Below are positions 1-7,784 of a stretch of DNA of 64,000 nt, in pieces; position 1 is the stretch's first letter; each line of letters starts with the position of its first letter. Where the stretch lies: positions 6,758,001-6,822,000 of the forward strand of contig NZ_CP098740.1 in NCBI RefSeq assembly GCF_026167665.1, read 5' to 3'. The DNA comes from Streptomyces drozdowiczii. GTDB lineage: Bacteria; Actinomycetota; Actinomycetes; Streptomycetales; Streptomycetaceae. The position numbers and the translations under genes were made by a program. The notes beneath the pieces were generated by a model. The model did not search any database and was not told where the DNA came from. It was given only the letters and a program-made list of their open reading frames with translations.

Positions 1-541
1 GGCCGAGCTGGGCGTGGGTGGCGACGGAGAGCCCGGTGGCGAGGGCGGCCCGCGCCGAGGCGCGGAGCACCTTGCTCTCGGGCGGCGTCGGGACGTCCCC
101 GTGGCTGCCGATCTCGCCGAGGACACCGGGGCGGATGCCGGTGGTGTCGATGCCGTCCTCGATCTCGCGGACGAGGGTGGCGGTCAGGTCCCCGACGCTG
201 CCGCTGTCGATCTCGGGGGTGTGGAACGGCTCGTAGTACCAGCCGGTCGCGGCGACGACGGCGACCTGGGCGTCCCGGGAGATCCGGGCCAGGGCGCGTA
301 TGTCCCGGCCCATGCCGCGGCAGGTCAGCTCGACGACCAGGGCGAGCCCGTACTCCTCGCGGAGTGCGGCCAGTTCGGCGGTGACGGCGGCGGTGTGCCG
401 GCCGGCGGCGAGCACGGCGCCGCCGTCACCCCGGTGGTCGAGGTCGAGGACGAGGTGTTCATGGGCCAGGGCGGGGCCGCGTACCGCGTCGGGGGCGATG
501 TCTCCGAGGACGGTACGCAGCACGGGGGCGGGGCTGTTCAT
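1..541 (-). CDS. php: Phosphotriesterase-homology protein (Php-like), partial
   Basis: Start ATG at 541 on the minus strand; the C-terminal part runs off the left window edge, leaving about 180 residues. The N-terminus carries the amidohydrolase metal motif AHEHLVLD (HxH), later WYYEPFHTPEID, then GEIGSHG, where a Glu sits at the position that bridges the two metals in Php proteins (a carboxylated Lys in true phosphotriesterases), and VATHAQLG with a further metal-ligand His. It follows the YhfT gene by 48 bp on the same strand. In E. coli the php gene closes the yhf operon, so this is probably the Php member of the same system. A binuclear-metal hydrolase is a safe call; the substrate is unknown. 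Confidence 0.88.
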   Translation of the reverse strand, partial: MNSPAPVLRTVLGDIAPDAVRGPALAHEHLVLDLDHRGDGGAVLAAGRHTAAVTAELAALREEYGLALVVELTCRGMGRDIRALARISRDAQVAVVAATGWYYEPFHTPEIDSGSVGDLTATLVREIEDGIDTTGIRPGVLGEIGSHGDVPTPPESKVLRASARAALATGLSVATHAQLG

Positions 542-589
542 CGTGGGGGGTCCTTCTGGGGTCGGCCTGCGTGATCCGGGGGAGTGGGG

Positions 590-1927
590 CTATCCCTTGA
601 TCGGTGTGAACAGGTCCATCCAGTAGAGGAGGTTGAGGAGGATGCCGCCGACGATCACCGCGGCCGGTGCCGCGGCCATCCGGACGACCGGCCGGCCCAT
701 CGCCTCGTTCAGCAGGTAGAGCCCGCCGACGGTGAGGATGCCGAGGCCGCCGCCCATGGCGTTGGCCGCCATCAGCGAGCCGAAGAGGATCGCCAGCTGG
801 AGCGTCTCGCTGATCGCGCTGCGCAGGTGCTCGGACGAGTCGCGGACGCTGGGCAGCCGCCCGAGGAGCTTGCCGATGTAGGACAGGGCCAGCACCTCGG
901 CCGCGAAGACCAGGGCGCCGACGATCGCGGCGAGGAACGGGTTCGGCATCAGATAGCCGATGGGGTACACGAGGGTGAAGCCCGCGATGCCGTACGCGCC
1001 GGAGGCCAGCGCGGTGGTCGCGATCAGCGGGATGAAGCCGAAGACGCGGTAGAAGTCGACCTGCGCCGCCTCGGAGTACTGCCCCTTGGCGATCAGGAAG
1101 CTGGTCGCCTCGCCGCCGCCGAATATGTGCATCTGGGCGAGCACACAGACTCCGGCGCCCAGCACCATGAACAGGGGCAGGTACCTGCGCAGCCGGGCCG
1201 CACTGGCGCTGAAGAGGGAAGCCATCGGGTCGTCGCCCTCCACGACGGGTTCGCTCACGCCCGCGGCCCGGTCCGCCTTGCGCTGGGCGACGTCCTTGGC
1301 GACGGCGAGACCGATGAGCATCAGCACACCGACGGCCATCGCCAGCGCCCCGGCGAACATGTTGGGCCACAGCTTCATGGTCATGACGACCAGGGCGAAC
1401 TCCAGCAGCCCCGCGATGCCGCCCCACTTGCGCCCGAACTGCTTGGTGATGGCCAGCACCGGGAACAGCGTGAAGAGGAAGAGGATCGGGGTCGACATCT
1501 GCTGCATGGCGGTGATGAAGTCGACCGGCAGGTCATGGGCCACGTTGTTGGCACCGTTGAGCCCGAAGACGACGACCGCGCCCCAGGCCCCGCCGAGGAT
1601 CGGCGCGAGCCACTTCTTCGGCGACAGCATGCCGAGGATGTCGGTGGGCAGGAAGAGGAGCCACGGGTTCAGCACACCGGTGGACAGCGCCATCGGGGCG
1701 CCGAGCCCGAAGATGAACCCGGCCGAGAGGCCGAACGAGACCGCCGTCGTCGCGCTGCGCGTGGTGCGCCCCTGGATGAAGTCCAGGAGGAACGGTCGTA
1801 CACCGTCGTTGAAGACGGCCAGCGCCATGTGGGAGATGTACGCGGTCAGCGCACAGAGGGCTATGACGGTCAGTTGCTGGGCCAGCGAGAAGTCGAGGCT
1901 CGTACCGGCTGCGAGTGTCGTACTCAC
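590..1927 (-). CDS. yhfT: YhfT-family integral membrane transporter
   Basis: A 445-residue, very hydrophobic protein with about 11-12 predicted membrane segments, starting at GTG 1927 with an AAGGAG ribosome site at 1937-1942. It begins MSTTLAAGTSLDF and ends DLFTPIKG. A charged cytoplasmic loop around residues 195-230 (KDVAQRKADRAAG) interrupts the hydrophobic segments. Sequence character and gene order (YhfU upstream, Php downstream) match YhfT, the putative permease of the enterobacterial yhf operon. No biochemical substrate is established for the family; import of the compound processed by Php and its missing partners is an inference. Translation may be linked with yhfU, whose stop lies 48 bp upstream. 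Confidence 0.85.
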   Translation of the reverse strand: MSTTLAAGTSLDFSLAQQLTVIALCALTAYISHMALAVFNDGVRPFLLDFIQGRTTRSATTAVSFGLSAGFIFGLGAPMALSTGVLNPWLLFLPTDILGMLSPKKWLAPILGGAWGAVVVFGLNGANNVAHDLPVDFITAMQQMSTPILFLFTLFPVLAITKQFGRKWGGIAGLLEFALVVMTMKLWPNMFAGALAMAVGVLMLIGLAVAKDVAQRKADRAAGVSEPVVEGDDPMASLFSASAARLRRYLPLFMVLGAGVCVLAQMHIFGGGEATSFLIAKGQYSEAAQVDFYRVFGFIPLIATTALASGAYGIAGFTLVYPIGYLMPNPFLAAIVGALVFAAEVLALSYIGKLLGRLPSVRDSSEHLRSAISETLQLAILFGSLMAANAMGGGLGILTVGGLYLLNEAMGRPVVRMAAAPAAVIVGGILLNLLYWMDLFTPIKG

Positions 1928-1975
1928 GGGGTCACTCCTTCGTGCCCGGGGTGATTCAGAGTGGGGTGGCTGGGG

Positions 1976-2332
1976 TCAGCCGCGGGCGGCGATGGCGCGC
2001 GCCATGAGAGGGGCGATGGTGTCGATCTGGTCCATCGAGAAGCCGAAGACCTTCTTGCCCTCGTCCAGCAGGGCGGTGACCTGCTCCTCGGTGGGGATGG
2101 TGCGGCCGAAGGTGTGGCAGACGGCGCTGCCCATCAGGCCGACGAGGACGCCGAGCGAGGCACCGGCGCCCGTGTGGCAGGTGCCCAGGTAGAAGTCGGC
2201 CTGGCCGACACGCAGCTTCATCGCGGCGTCCATGTCGCTGGAGGCGGTGACCTCCAGGCCGTCGATGCCGAGCTGCTTGATGGTCTGGGTGACCTCGGTC
2301 TTGCCGACGCCGCCGGCGAGGATCTTCGTCAT
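1976..2332 (-). CDS. yhfU: YhfU-family protein (DUF2620)
   Basis: A 118-residue soluble protein, ATG at 2332 with a weak AGCAGGA upstream. It starts MTKILAGGVGKTEV and contains a Gly-rich central stretch, CHTGAGASLGVLVGLMG, typical of DUF2620. This family is known almost only from yhf-type operons, next to YhfT and the PRD protein YhfY. It resembles the small glycine-rich partner subunits of transporters, but no function is proven. The gene is compact, with no signal peptide or membrane anchor, and lies between yhfY (37 bp upstream) and yhfT. Confidence 0.83.
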   Translation of the reverse strand: MTKILAGGVGKTEVTQTIKQLGIDGLEVTASSDMDAAMKLRVGQADFYLGTCHTGAGASLGVLVGLMGSAVCHTFGRTIPTEEQVTALLDEGKKVFGFSMDQIDTIAPLMARAIAARG

Positions 2333-2368
2333 GTCCTGCTTCTTTCCGGATGGTGGGGACGGGGTGGT

Positions 2369-2755
2369 TCAGGAGGAGGGCGCGGCCGGCGCCTGCTGGG
2401 CCAGGACCGCGAGGTGCATGCCGAGGAAGTTGACCTCGGACTCCGGGAGGGCGGCCCCGAGTTCGCGGCGGGCGCGCTCGGCGACGGCACGGGCGCGGCT
2501 GACGGCCTCGGGATGTCCGGCCAGTTCGGCGGCGACTTGGTCGTCGGTGAGAAACTGCTCGATGGCCTCGCCGTCGAGGAGCCGGGTGAGCGCCATCATC
2601 AGGTGGCTGGTGAGCATGCCGGCGGTCGCCTCGGTCACGGTGTTGCCCTCCGCCTCCAGGGCGGCCAGCTCGGCCGTGACGAAGTCGGCGACCTCGGGCT
2701 TGATCTGTCCGCCTTCGCGGAAGAGCTGAAGCCGCAGGGCCAGCTGGTCGTCCAT
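2369..2755 (-). CDS. yhfY: YhfY-like PRD-domain protein
   Basis: A 128-residue protein starting at ATG 2755, preceded by a perfect AGGAGGA at 2761-2767. It is a single mostly helical PRD-like domain: MDDQLALRLQLF, then LTSHLMMALTRLLDGE, which contains the conserved His of PRD modules, and SEVNFLGMHLAVLAQQ near the end, which holds a second conserved His. PRDs in other systems sense phosphotransfer and control a regulator; here the PRD is free-standing, as in E. coli YhfY. It is the first gene of the yhfY-U-T-php transcript and has its own promoter with the same operator-like element as yhfZ. Confidence 0.82.
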   Translation of the reverse strand: MDDQLALRLQLFREGGQIKPEVADFVTAELAALEAEGNTVTEATAGMLTSHLMMALTRLLDGEAIEQFLTDDQVAAELAGHPEAVSRARAVAERARRELGAALPESEVNFLGMHLAVLAQQAPAAPSS

Positions 2756-2774
2756 GGCGATCCTCCTAAAATCG

Positions 2775-2803
2775 ACAGTAACCAGGATTTTGTATTTTGA
2801 TGA
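2775..2803 (-). promoter_or_regulatory. Promoter/operator of yhfY-yhfU-yhfT-php, copy 2 of a repeated element
   Basis: Read on the minus strand, the -10-like TACTGT (2775-2780) lies 17 bp from a -35-like TCATCA (2798-2803). The predicted transcript starts near 2768, leaving a leader of about 12 nt that carries the AGGAGGA of yhfY. In the 31 bp from the -10 start, 25 bases are identical to the element before yhfZ at 3801. Shared, position-fixed sequence inside both promoters is best explained by one regulator binding both, most simply YhfZ itself; that part is inference. Confidence 0.7.
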
Positions 2804-2854
2804 GGCCGAAGGTCCCGTCGCGGGCAGGACCTTCGTCCCGATCCGGCCCGGGGC

Positions 2855-3793
2855 TCAGTACGAGGGCAGCCGAGTGCCCTCGATCACCTCGCGCTGGAGC
2901 GAGGTGATCAGTGAGAGATCCAGGGAGTCCCGGACGGCGGCCAGGGACTTGGCCCCTTCGGTCCGCCCGATGACGGCCGCGCTCGAGTTGCGCAGCGACA
3001 GCTCACGGGTGACCTCGTCCCCCAGCGGAAGCACGTCGACCCCGAACCCGAGCCGGTCCTGCACCTCGTCCAGGTTCCAGACGGTGGCATCGACCTCCTC
3101 GCGGGCGAAGAGGTCGGGCAGCTGCATGTACGAGGCCTCCACCCGCTGGACGTCCGGGCGCCCGGCGAAGACCAGGTCGACCAGCATGCGCAGATCCTCC
3201 GACGCGTGGTCGACCGCGACCCGCAGGCCCGGGGCGTCCAGATCCACGCCGTGGCGCAGGAGCATGCCGTGCGCGCCGACGTAGGTGGCCGGCCCCAGCT
3301 CCGCCACCAGCTCCACCGGATGCTCGGCGATCAGCTCGTCGGCGGCGAAACGGGACAGGACGACGAGGTCGACCTTGCCTTCGAGCAGGGCCGCGGTACG
3401 GGCTCCGGCGCCGCGCATGAAGGTGATCGCGAAGGGCGCGCCGGCCTCCTCGAAGGCGCCGCGGAGCCCGGTGGCCAGGCCCTCGTACCGGCGGGAGTAC
3501 GGCAGCGGCATCGCGGCCAGCAGCGTCCCGAGCCCGGAGAGCCGCCAGAGTATGGAGCGGTCCGAGTGGGCGAGGAAGGTGCCCAGGTGCCCTCGGGCGG
3601 TCGTCTTGATGGCGCCGGACTCCTCCAGTAGCTGGAGGGCCGCCTGGACCGTACCGTTTCCGCAGCCCAGTTCCTCCGCGTAGTCCCGCACCCGGGGCAG
3701 TCGCGTGTCCGGCTCGTGGTTGAGCAGCAGGACCGCGAGCTGGCGGGCGGCCAGTCCGTTGCGCGTGAGGAAGCGGTCATCGAAGGCGTTCAC
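2855..3793 (-). CDS. yhfZ: YhfZ-family transcriptional regulator
   Basis: A 312-residue DNA-binding regulator. The N-terminal GntR-like winged helix spans about residues 5-75 (LPRVRDYAEELGCGNGTVQ, then LEESGAIKTTARG), followed by a periplasmic-binding-like effector domain with the YhfZ signature AMPLPYSRRYEGLATGL and the C-terminal ending LPSY, both recalled from E. coli YhfZ. GTG 3793 is chosen as start: an upstream in-frame ATG at 3829 falls inside the -35 box, while the predicted transcription start (about 3794) almost coincides with the GTG, so the mRNA is probably leaderless. It heads the yhf locus, 100 bp before yhfY, and is the likely controller of both promoters. Confidence 0.87.
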   Translation of the reverse strand: MNAFDDRFLTRNGLAARQLAVLLLNHEPDTRLPRVRDYAEELGCGNGTVQAALQLLEESGAIKTTARGHLGTFLAHSDRSILWRLSGLGTLLAAMPLPYSRRYEGLATGLRGAFEEAGAPFAITFMRGAGARTAALLEGKVDLVVLSRFAADELIAEHPVELVAELGPATYVGAHGMLLRHGVDLDAPGLRVAVDHASEDLRMLVDLVFAGRPDVQRVEASYMQLPDLFAREEVDATVWNLDEVQDRLGFGVDVLPLGDEVTRELSLRNSSAAVIGRTEGAKSLAAVRDSLDLSLITSLQREVIEGTRLPSY

Positions 3794-3800
3794 GAAAAGA

Positions 3801-3829
3801 ACAGTAAACAGGATTCTGGATATTGACAA
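3801..3829 (-). promoter_or_regulatory. Promoter/operator of yhfZ, copy 1 of a repeated element (leaderless start)
   Basis: On the minus strand, -35 TTGTCA (3824-3829), an exact 17-bp spacer and -10 TACTGT (3801-3806). Seven bases past the -10 lies the GTG of yhfZ (3793-3791), consistent with leaderless translation, which is common in Streptomyces. The spacer and -10 (TCCAGAATCCTGTTTACTGT) recur before yhfY with few changes, suggesting that YhfZ represses or activates its own gene and the operon through the same site. Confidence 0.7.
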
Positions 3830-3904
3830 GGCTCCGCACCGAAGCCGCCTGGCTCCGCACAGGAGCTACCTGGAGGGCGCGGAACCGGTCGACGAGCCCG
3901 GCTC

Positions 3905-5188
3905 CTAGCTGCGACTCTGGCCTCGCATGACATCGACCAGGTCGGTGCCCGCGAGCCGCCCCCCGTACAGAGCGCCCCAGGCGACCAGCGAGACTGCCCC
4001 GATAAGGGGCGTCGCCGCCTCCGGTGGCATCCCCGCAGCCAATGCCCCGGTCACCGTGCCGATCACGACCGTGCCGAAGGCGACCAGCCGAACCCACTCC
4101 CGGCTCACCGCCGGCGTCACGCCCTCGAGGTCTTCGGGGTCCAAGAGGGCCAGGGTGCGCCCCTGGGCGTACCGCGCGGCGATCTTCAGCAGCATGGCCG
4201 CCGTCTCCTCGAAGACCTTCCCCGTGACGGCTTCCCGGTCCTGCCTGGCCTCCATGGCCCGCAAAGCGCCCACCACTTGTGCTGCGTGCTTCTTCAACTC
4301 GCCGCGCCGCTCCCGATGTACGCGGCCGTGCCGGACCCGCCACGCGGTCCACACCGCGCGCTCGGCTGCCTTCAAGCTGACCCGTGGCGTGTGCAGGTCG
4401 TAGGGGGACACGCGTTCGTAAGCGAGCCCGACGCTCCCGCAGACGGCGAGCAGCGCCACCACTGGCTGCCACCGGGCCGCGCTGGACCGCCAACCGACGG
4501 CGGCAGGGGCATCGACCCCTCGCGCATGGTGCAGGAGCGGCCAGGCGGCGCGCACGACCGAGGCCAGCATCAGCAGGAGCACGACCACCGACAGGGTCTT
4601 GGCCGTCTCCAGCGGGTCGGCCGACGGATCGGCTATCACGGGGCCCACCGCTTCCCGCACCCAATGGGGCCCGTTCTGCCAGACCCTCACGAGCAGGTTC
4701 ACCGCGTCCAGGCACTCGTCGGCATCGGTCGAGGGCCCGCTCGATCCACTGATCCGGTCCGCCCGCAAGCAGAACGGAGGATCCGGGAGCTCGCTGCTCG
4801 ACGGGTGCACCGTCATGTATTGGAGACCGACGGCAAGCGTGCCGACGTTGAGCAGGACCACCACGAGCCAGCACAGCTTCACCAGGTGTACGGCGAGTGC
4901 CGCGGGCGTTGCGGCGCACCATAAGTAGACGGCCCGCACCACACGAGTCCACGCGACCGTCGTCACGCCCGGAGGGACCGGAACGCCTTGGACCTCCGGA
5001 GGCCGGGGAACCCCCGGACCCTCCCTCGGCCTCAGGCGCACCACGGCATTGCGCAGCCGTCGCGTCGCGCGGACCGCGACCCACGCCTCCCAACGGCTGC
5101 GCGCGGACCTGTCCCAGACCACCCACCCCAGGCAGAGGATGATCAGGAGGGCGACGGTCTCCGCCAGGGATATGAGCAGTGCGGTCAT
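3905..5188 (-). CDS. Unrecognised multi-pass membrane protein
   Basis: A 427-residue protein that I cannot assign to a family. It has an N-terminal membrane segment (LISLAETVALLIILCLGWVV), a hydrophobic pair near residues 85-125, further segments around 200, 230 and two at the C-terminus (LVAFGTVVIGTVTGALAAG and PLIGAVSLVAWGALYG). A charged cytoplasmic stretch near 270-330 is rich in Arg/Lys and could be coiled coil. An extracytoplasmic loop carries Cys pairs. ATG 5188 is preferred; a TTG at 5206 would add six residues. Its neighbours are the yhfZ promoter downstream and the glycan region transcribed away from it, so context gives no function. Confidence 0.72.
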   Translation of the reverse strand: MTALLISLAETVALLIILCLGWVVWDRSARSRWEAWVAVRATRRLRNAVVRLRPREGPGVPRPPEVQGVPVPPGVTTVAWTRVVRAVYLWCAATPAALAVHLVKLCWLVVVLLNVGTLAVGLQYMTVHPSSSELPDPPFCLRADRISGSSGPSTDADECLDAVNLLVRVWQNGPHWVREAVGPVIADPSADPLETAKTLSVVVLLLMLASVVRAAWPLLHHARGVDAPAAVGWRSSAARWQPVVALLAVCGSVGLAYERVSPYDLHTPRVSLKAAERAVWTAWRVRHGRVHRERRGELKKHAAQVVGALRAMEARQDREAVTGKVFEETAAMLLKIAARYAQGRTLALLDPEDLEGVTPAVSREWVRLVAFGTVVIGTVTGALAAGMPPEAATPLIGAVSLVAWGALYGGRLAGTDLVDVMRGQSRS

Positions 5189-5279
5189 CCGGGCGGTTTG
5201 GTCCAACTCATTCCGATGCGCAGCAGTCCTGCCGTAGTCGACGCTGTTTCACACGGCGGTCCTACTTCCGTGCGGAGCA

Positions 5280-5328
5280 TTGACGCTGTCAACTCAAGTG
5301 GCTACGTTCCCACATGGCATCGATCCCA
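5280..5328 (+). promoter_or_regulatory. Promoter and LacI-type operator A (first ABC importer/GH92 unit)
   Basis: -35 TTGACG (5280-5285), 17-bp spacer, -10 TACGTT (5303-5308). Immediately downstream is the dyad TGGCATCGATCCCA (5315-5328; 6 of 7 arm positions pair), positioned to overlap the expected transcription start. The same layout occurs at 17012 and 12021. A LacI-family protein encoded at 15809 is the likely ligand-responsive repressor; the start-site overlap fits repression. Confidence 0.75.
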
Positions 5329-5401
5329 GGTCGCGGAGACGCCCGAAGCGGCGGCGGTCGCGCACCGGGACCGGGCCGGACCACCTACCCCGGGAGACAA
5401 C

Positions 5402-6832
5402 GTGCCGCCACCCAACCCCGCCGCCCCAGGCCGTGCCGGTAGTCCGCATCCGTGGAGTGCCCCGGCCCGTCCCGCCCGCCGGGCCGTTCTCGCCGCCGGC
5501 GCCGGAGCCCTGGGCGCGCTCGCCGTGACAGGCTGTGCCACGGCGTCCGGCAGGGAGCGGTCACTGCGCGTCGCCTACCCGTTCTGGGGCGCCGACGACA
5601 TCGTGCACCGTCAGATGAAGGACACCGCCGCCGCGTACGAGAAGGCGGTGCCGGGGCGACGGGTGGAACTCGTGCCCATCCCCGACCAGCAGGGCAACTT
5701 CGCCACCAAGATCGAACTGATGCAGCGGTCCGCGCCGAGCGCACCGGACGTGGTCTTCCAGGACACCGTGATGACCAACGCCGACGTGCAGGCGGGCTAC
5801 CTCCAGCCGCTCGACCGTCATCTCGGACGCTGGCGGGACTGGGAGCAGTTCGACGCCACCGCCCGCTCCGCCACCCGCGCCGACGACGGCCACGTCTACG
5901 GTGTCCTCACGGGCACCGACGTACGCGCCGTCTTCTACGACAAGCGGGTGTTCGCCAAGGCCGGCCTGCCCACCGCCTGGACGCCGCGGAGCTGGGCCGA
6001 TCTGCTGCACGCCGCCCGCACCATCCGCCGTCGCGTGCCCGGAGTGGTGCCGCTCAACATCTACGCCACCAAGGCCCTCGGCGAAGCCACCACCACCCAG
6101 GGGCTGCTGATGCTCCTGTACGGGACGCGCGACGGCTTCTACGACGCCCGCAACCGCACCTGGACCGGCGACACCCCGGGACTGCGCGAGACCCTCGCCT
6201 TCGTCGACACCGTCTTCCGGGAAGGGCTCGGCCCCACCCCGCAGATGTCGTTCAACCCGACCGTGCGGGACAAGATCGTCTCGGAGATGCTGCCCGCCGG
6301 AGAGGTGGGCATCGCCCTCGGCGAGGGCTCCTGGACGCCGAAGACCTGGATCAAGGGCGGCTCCGCGCCCTGGCCGGGGTGGACCGAGCACATCGGAGTC
6401 GTCGCCATGCCCACCCGGACCGGCCCGGTCCCGGGCGACAGCGGCCGGGTGAGCCTGTCGGGCGGCTGGATGCTCTCGATCGGTGGCCACAGCGCCGTGC
6501 CCGACGAGGCGTTCCGCTTCATCACCCTGGCCACCGGCCGCCGCCGAGCCCTCCAGTACGCCATCGAGAACGCCCAGATCCCGGTCCGCCAGGACGTCCT
6601 GAGCGACCGCGCCTACCTCGACTCGCTGCCCACCAACGCACTCTTCGCCGACCTGCTCAGGACGACGAGCTTCCGCCCGACGCAGGCCGCGTACCTGATG
6701 GTCTCCAGCCGGGCCCAGATCGCCATGGAGGACGTGATGACCGGCCACGCCACCCCGGCCGAGGCCGCCCGCGCGTACGCCTCAGGGCTGCGCGACGACC
6801 TCGGCGACGGGCAGGTGAAGGACCGTGACTGA
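5402..6832 (+). CDS. ABC sugar-importer substrate-binding lipoprotein
   Basis: A 476-residue extracellular solute-binding protein (family 1, MalE-like). GTG 5402 follows GGGAGA at 5391-5396. The signal region has twin arginines (RPARRAVLAAGAGALGAL) and a lipobox ending in Cys (AVTGC), so it should be exported by Tat and lipid-anchored. The mature part has the usual two-lobed features: VVFQDTVMTNADVQAGYLQPL, then GVLTGTDVRAVFYDKRVFAKAGL, the classic hinge-adjacent segment. It overlaps the first permease by 8 bp. No ATP-binding subunit is encoded nearby; Streptomyces importers of this class share the MsiK ATPase, so that is expected. The substrate is unknown; mannose oligosaccharides are suggested by GH92 downstream. 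Confidence 0.9.
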   Translation: MPPPNPAAPGRAGSPHPWSAPARPARRAVLAAGAGALGALAVTGCATASGRERSLRVAYPFWGADDIVHRQMKDTAAAYEKAVPGRRVELVPIPDQQGNFATKIELMQRSAPSAPDVVFQDTVMTNADVQAGYLQPLDRHLGRWRDWEQFDATARSATRADDGHVYGVLTGTDVRAVFYDKRVFAKAGLPTAWTPRSWADLLHAARTIRRRVPGVVPLNIYATKALGEATTTQGLLMLLYGTRDGFYDARNRTWTGDTPGLRETLAFVDTVFREGLGPTPQMSFNPTVRDKIVSEMLPAGEVGIALGEGSWTPKTWIKGGSAPWPGWTEHIGVVAMPTRTGPVPGDSGRVSLSGGWMLSIGGHSAVPDEAFRFITLATGRRRALQYAIENAQIPVRQDVLSDRAYLDSLPTNALFADLLRTTSFRPTQAAYLMVSSRAQIAMEDVMTGHATPAEAARAYASGLRDDLGDGQVKDRD

Positions 6833-7784
6833 GGCGATCCACGCCCGCCCGGCCGCCGAGAAGCGGGTGCGCGGACAGGTGCGCGCACCCGCCGCTCCAC
6901 CGCCACCCCGCCGAGCCCGTCGCGGGCTCCGCCGCTCGCTCCCGCTCGTGCCCGCGCTCGCCCTGCTCGCGGTGTTCTTCGTCGGGCCCGTCCTGTGGTG
7001 CGTGTACGCCGCGTTCACCGACACGGCCCTGACCGGCAGCGCGGCCCGTGACCCGCACTTCGTCGGGGTGCGCAACTTCACCCGCCTGCTCGGCGACCAC
7101 CAGTTCGGCTCGTCGGTGCTGCTCACCCTCGTCTTCGCCCTGGCCTCCGGGGTCCTCGGCCAGAACGGGCTCGGGCTCTCGCTCGCCCTGCTCATGCGAG
7201 GCCGCGCCCAGTGGATCCGCACCACGCTCGGGGTCCTGCTGGTCGGCGCGTGGGTACTGCCGGAGATCGTCGCCGGATTCACCCTGTACGCGTTCTTCTC
7301 CGACGGCGGCACCCTGGACACCGTCCTGACCTCCCTGCACCTGCCCGCGCCCGACTGGCTCGTCAGCCACGCCATGCTGACCGTGGTCCTCGCCAACGTG
7401 TGGCGCGGTACCGCCTTCTCCTGGATGGTCTACACCGCGGCGTTGGACGAGATACCCCCGGAGATCGAGGACGCCGCCGCGACCGACGGAGCGAGCGGCG
7501 CCGCCCGCCTGTGGTGGGTGACGCTGCCGATGATCCGCCGCTCGGTCTTCACCAACCTCATGGTGGTGACCCTGCAGACGCTGGCGGTCTTCACGCTGAT
7601 CTTCGTCCTGACCGGCGGCGGCCCCAGCGGCGCCAGCGAGACGATCCCGCTGTACATGTACCAGCAGGCGTTCAAGTTCTTCCAGCTCGGACAGGGAACC
7701 GCCATCGCGCTCGTCCTCCTGGCCATCGGCGGCGTCTTCTCCTTCCTCTACCTGCGCCTCCTGAAGCCGGAGTTGAACCAGTGA
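6825..7784 (+). CDS. ABC sugar-importer permease (MalF type)
   Basis: A 319-residue inner-membrane permease starting at GTG 6825 inside the end of the binding-protein gene. It has a basic cytoplasmic N-terminus and six membrane segments, beginning LPLVPALALLAVFFVGPVLW. The EAA loop that contacts the ATPase reads EIEDAAATDGASGAARLWWV, followed by LPMIRRSVFTNLMVVTLQT. It pairs with the next gene, whose GTG overlaps its stop codon, to form the channel. Family assignment is firm; specificity is not visible. Confidence 0.92.
   Translation: MTEAIHARPAAEKRVRGQVRAPAAPPPPRRARRGLRRSLPLVPALALLAVFFVGPVLWCVYAAFTDTALTGSAARDPHFVGVRNFTRLLGDHQFGSSVLLTLVFALASGVLGQNGLGLSLALLMRGRAQWIRTTLGVLLVGAWVLPEIVAGFTLYAFFSDGGTLDTVLTSLHLPAPDWLVSHAMLTVVLANVWRGTAFSWMVYTAALDEIPPEIEDAAATDGASGAARLWWVTLPMIRRSVFTNLMVVTLQTLAVFTLIFVLTGGGPSGASETIPLYMYQQAFKFFQLGQGTAIALVLLAIGGVFSFLYLRLLKPELNQ

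Noticed and set aside
5189-5206. TTG start at 5206 for the membrane protein
   Set aside because: ATG 5188 begins directly at the first membrane segment; neither has a strong ribosome site, so the common codon was preferred.
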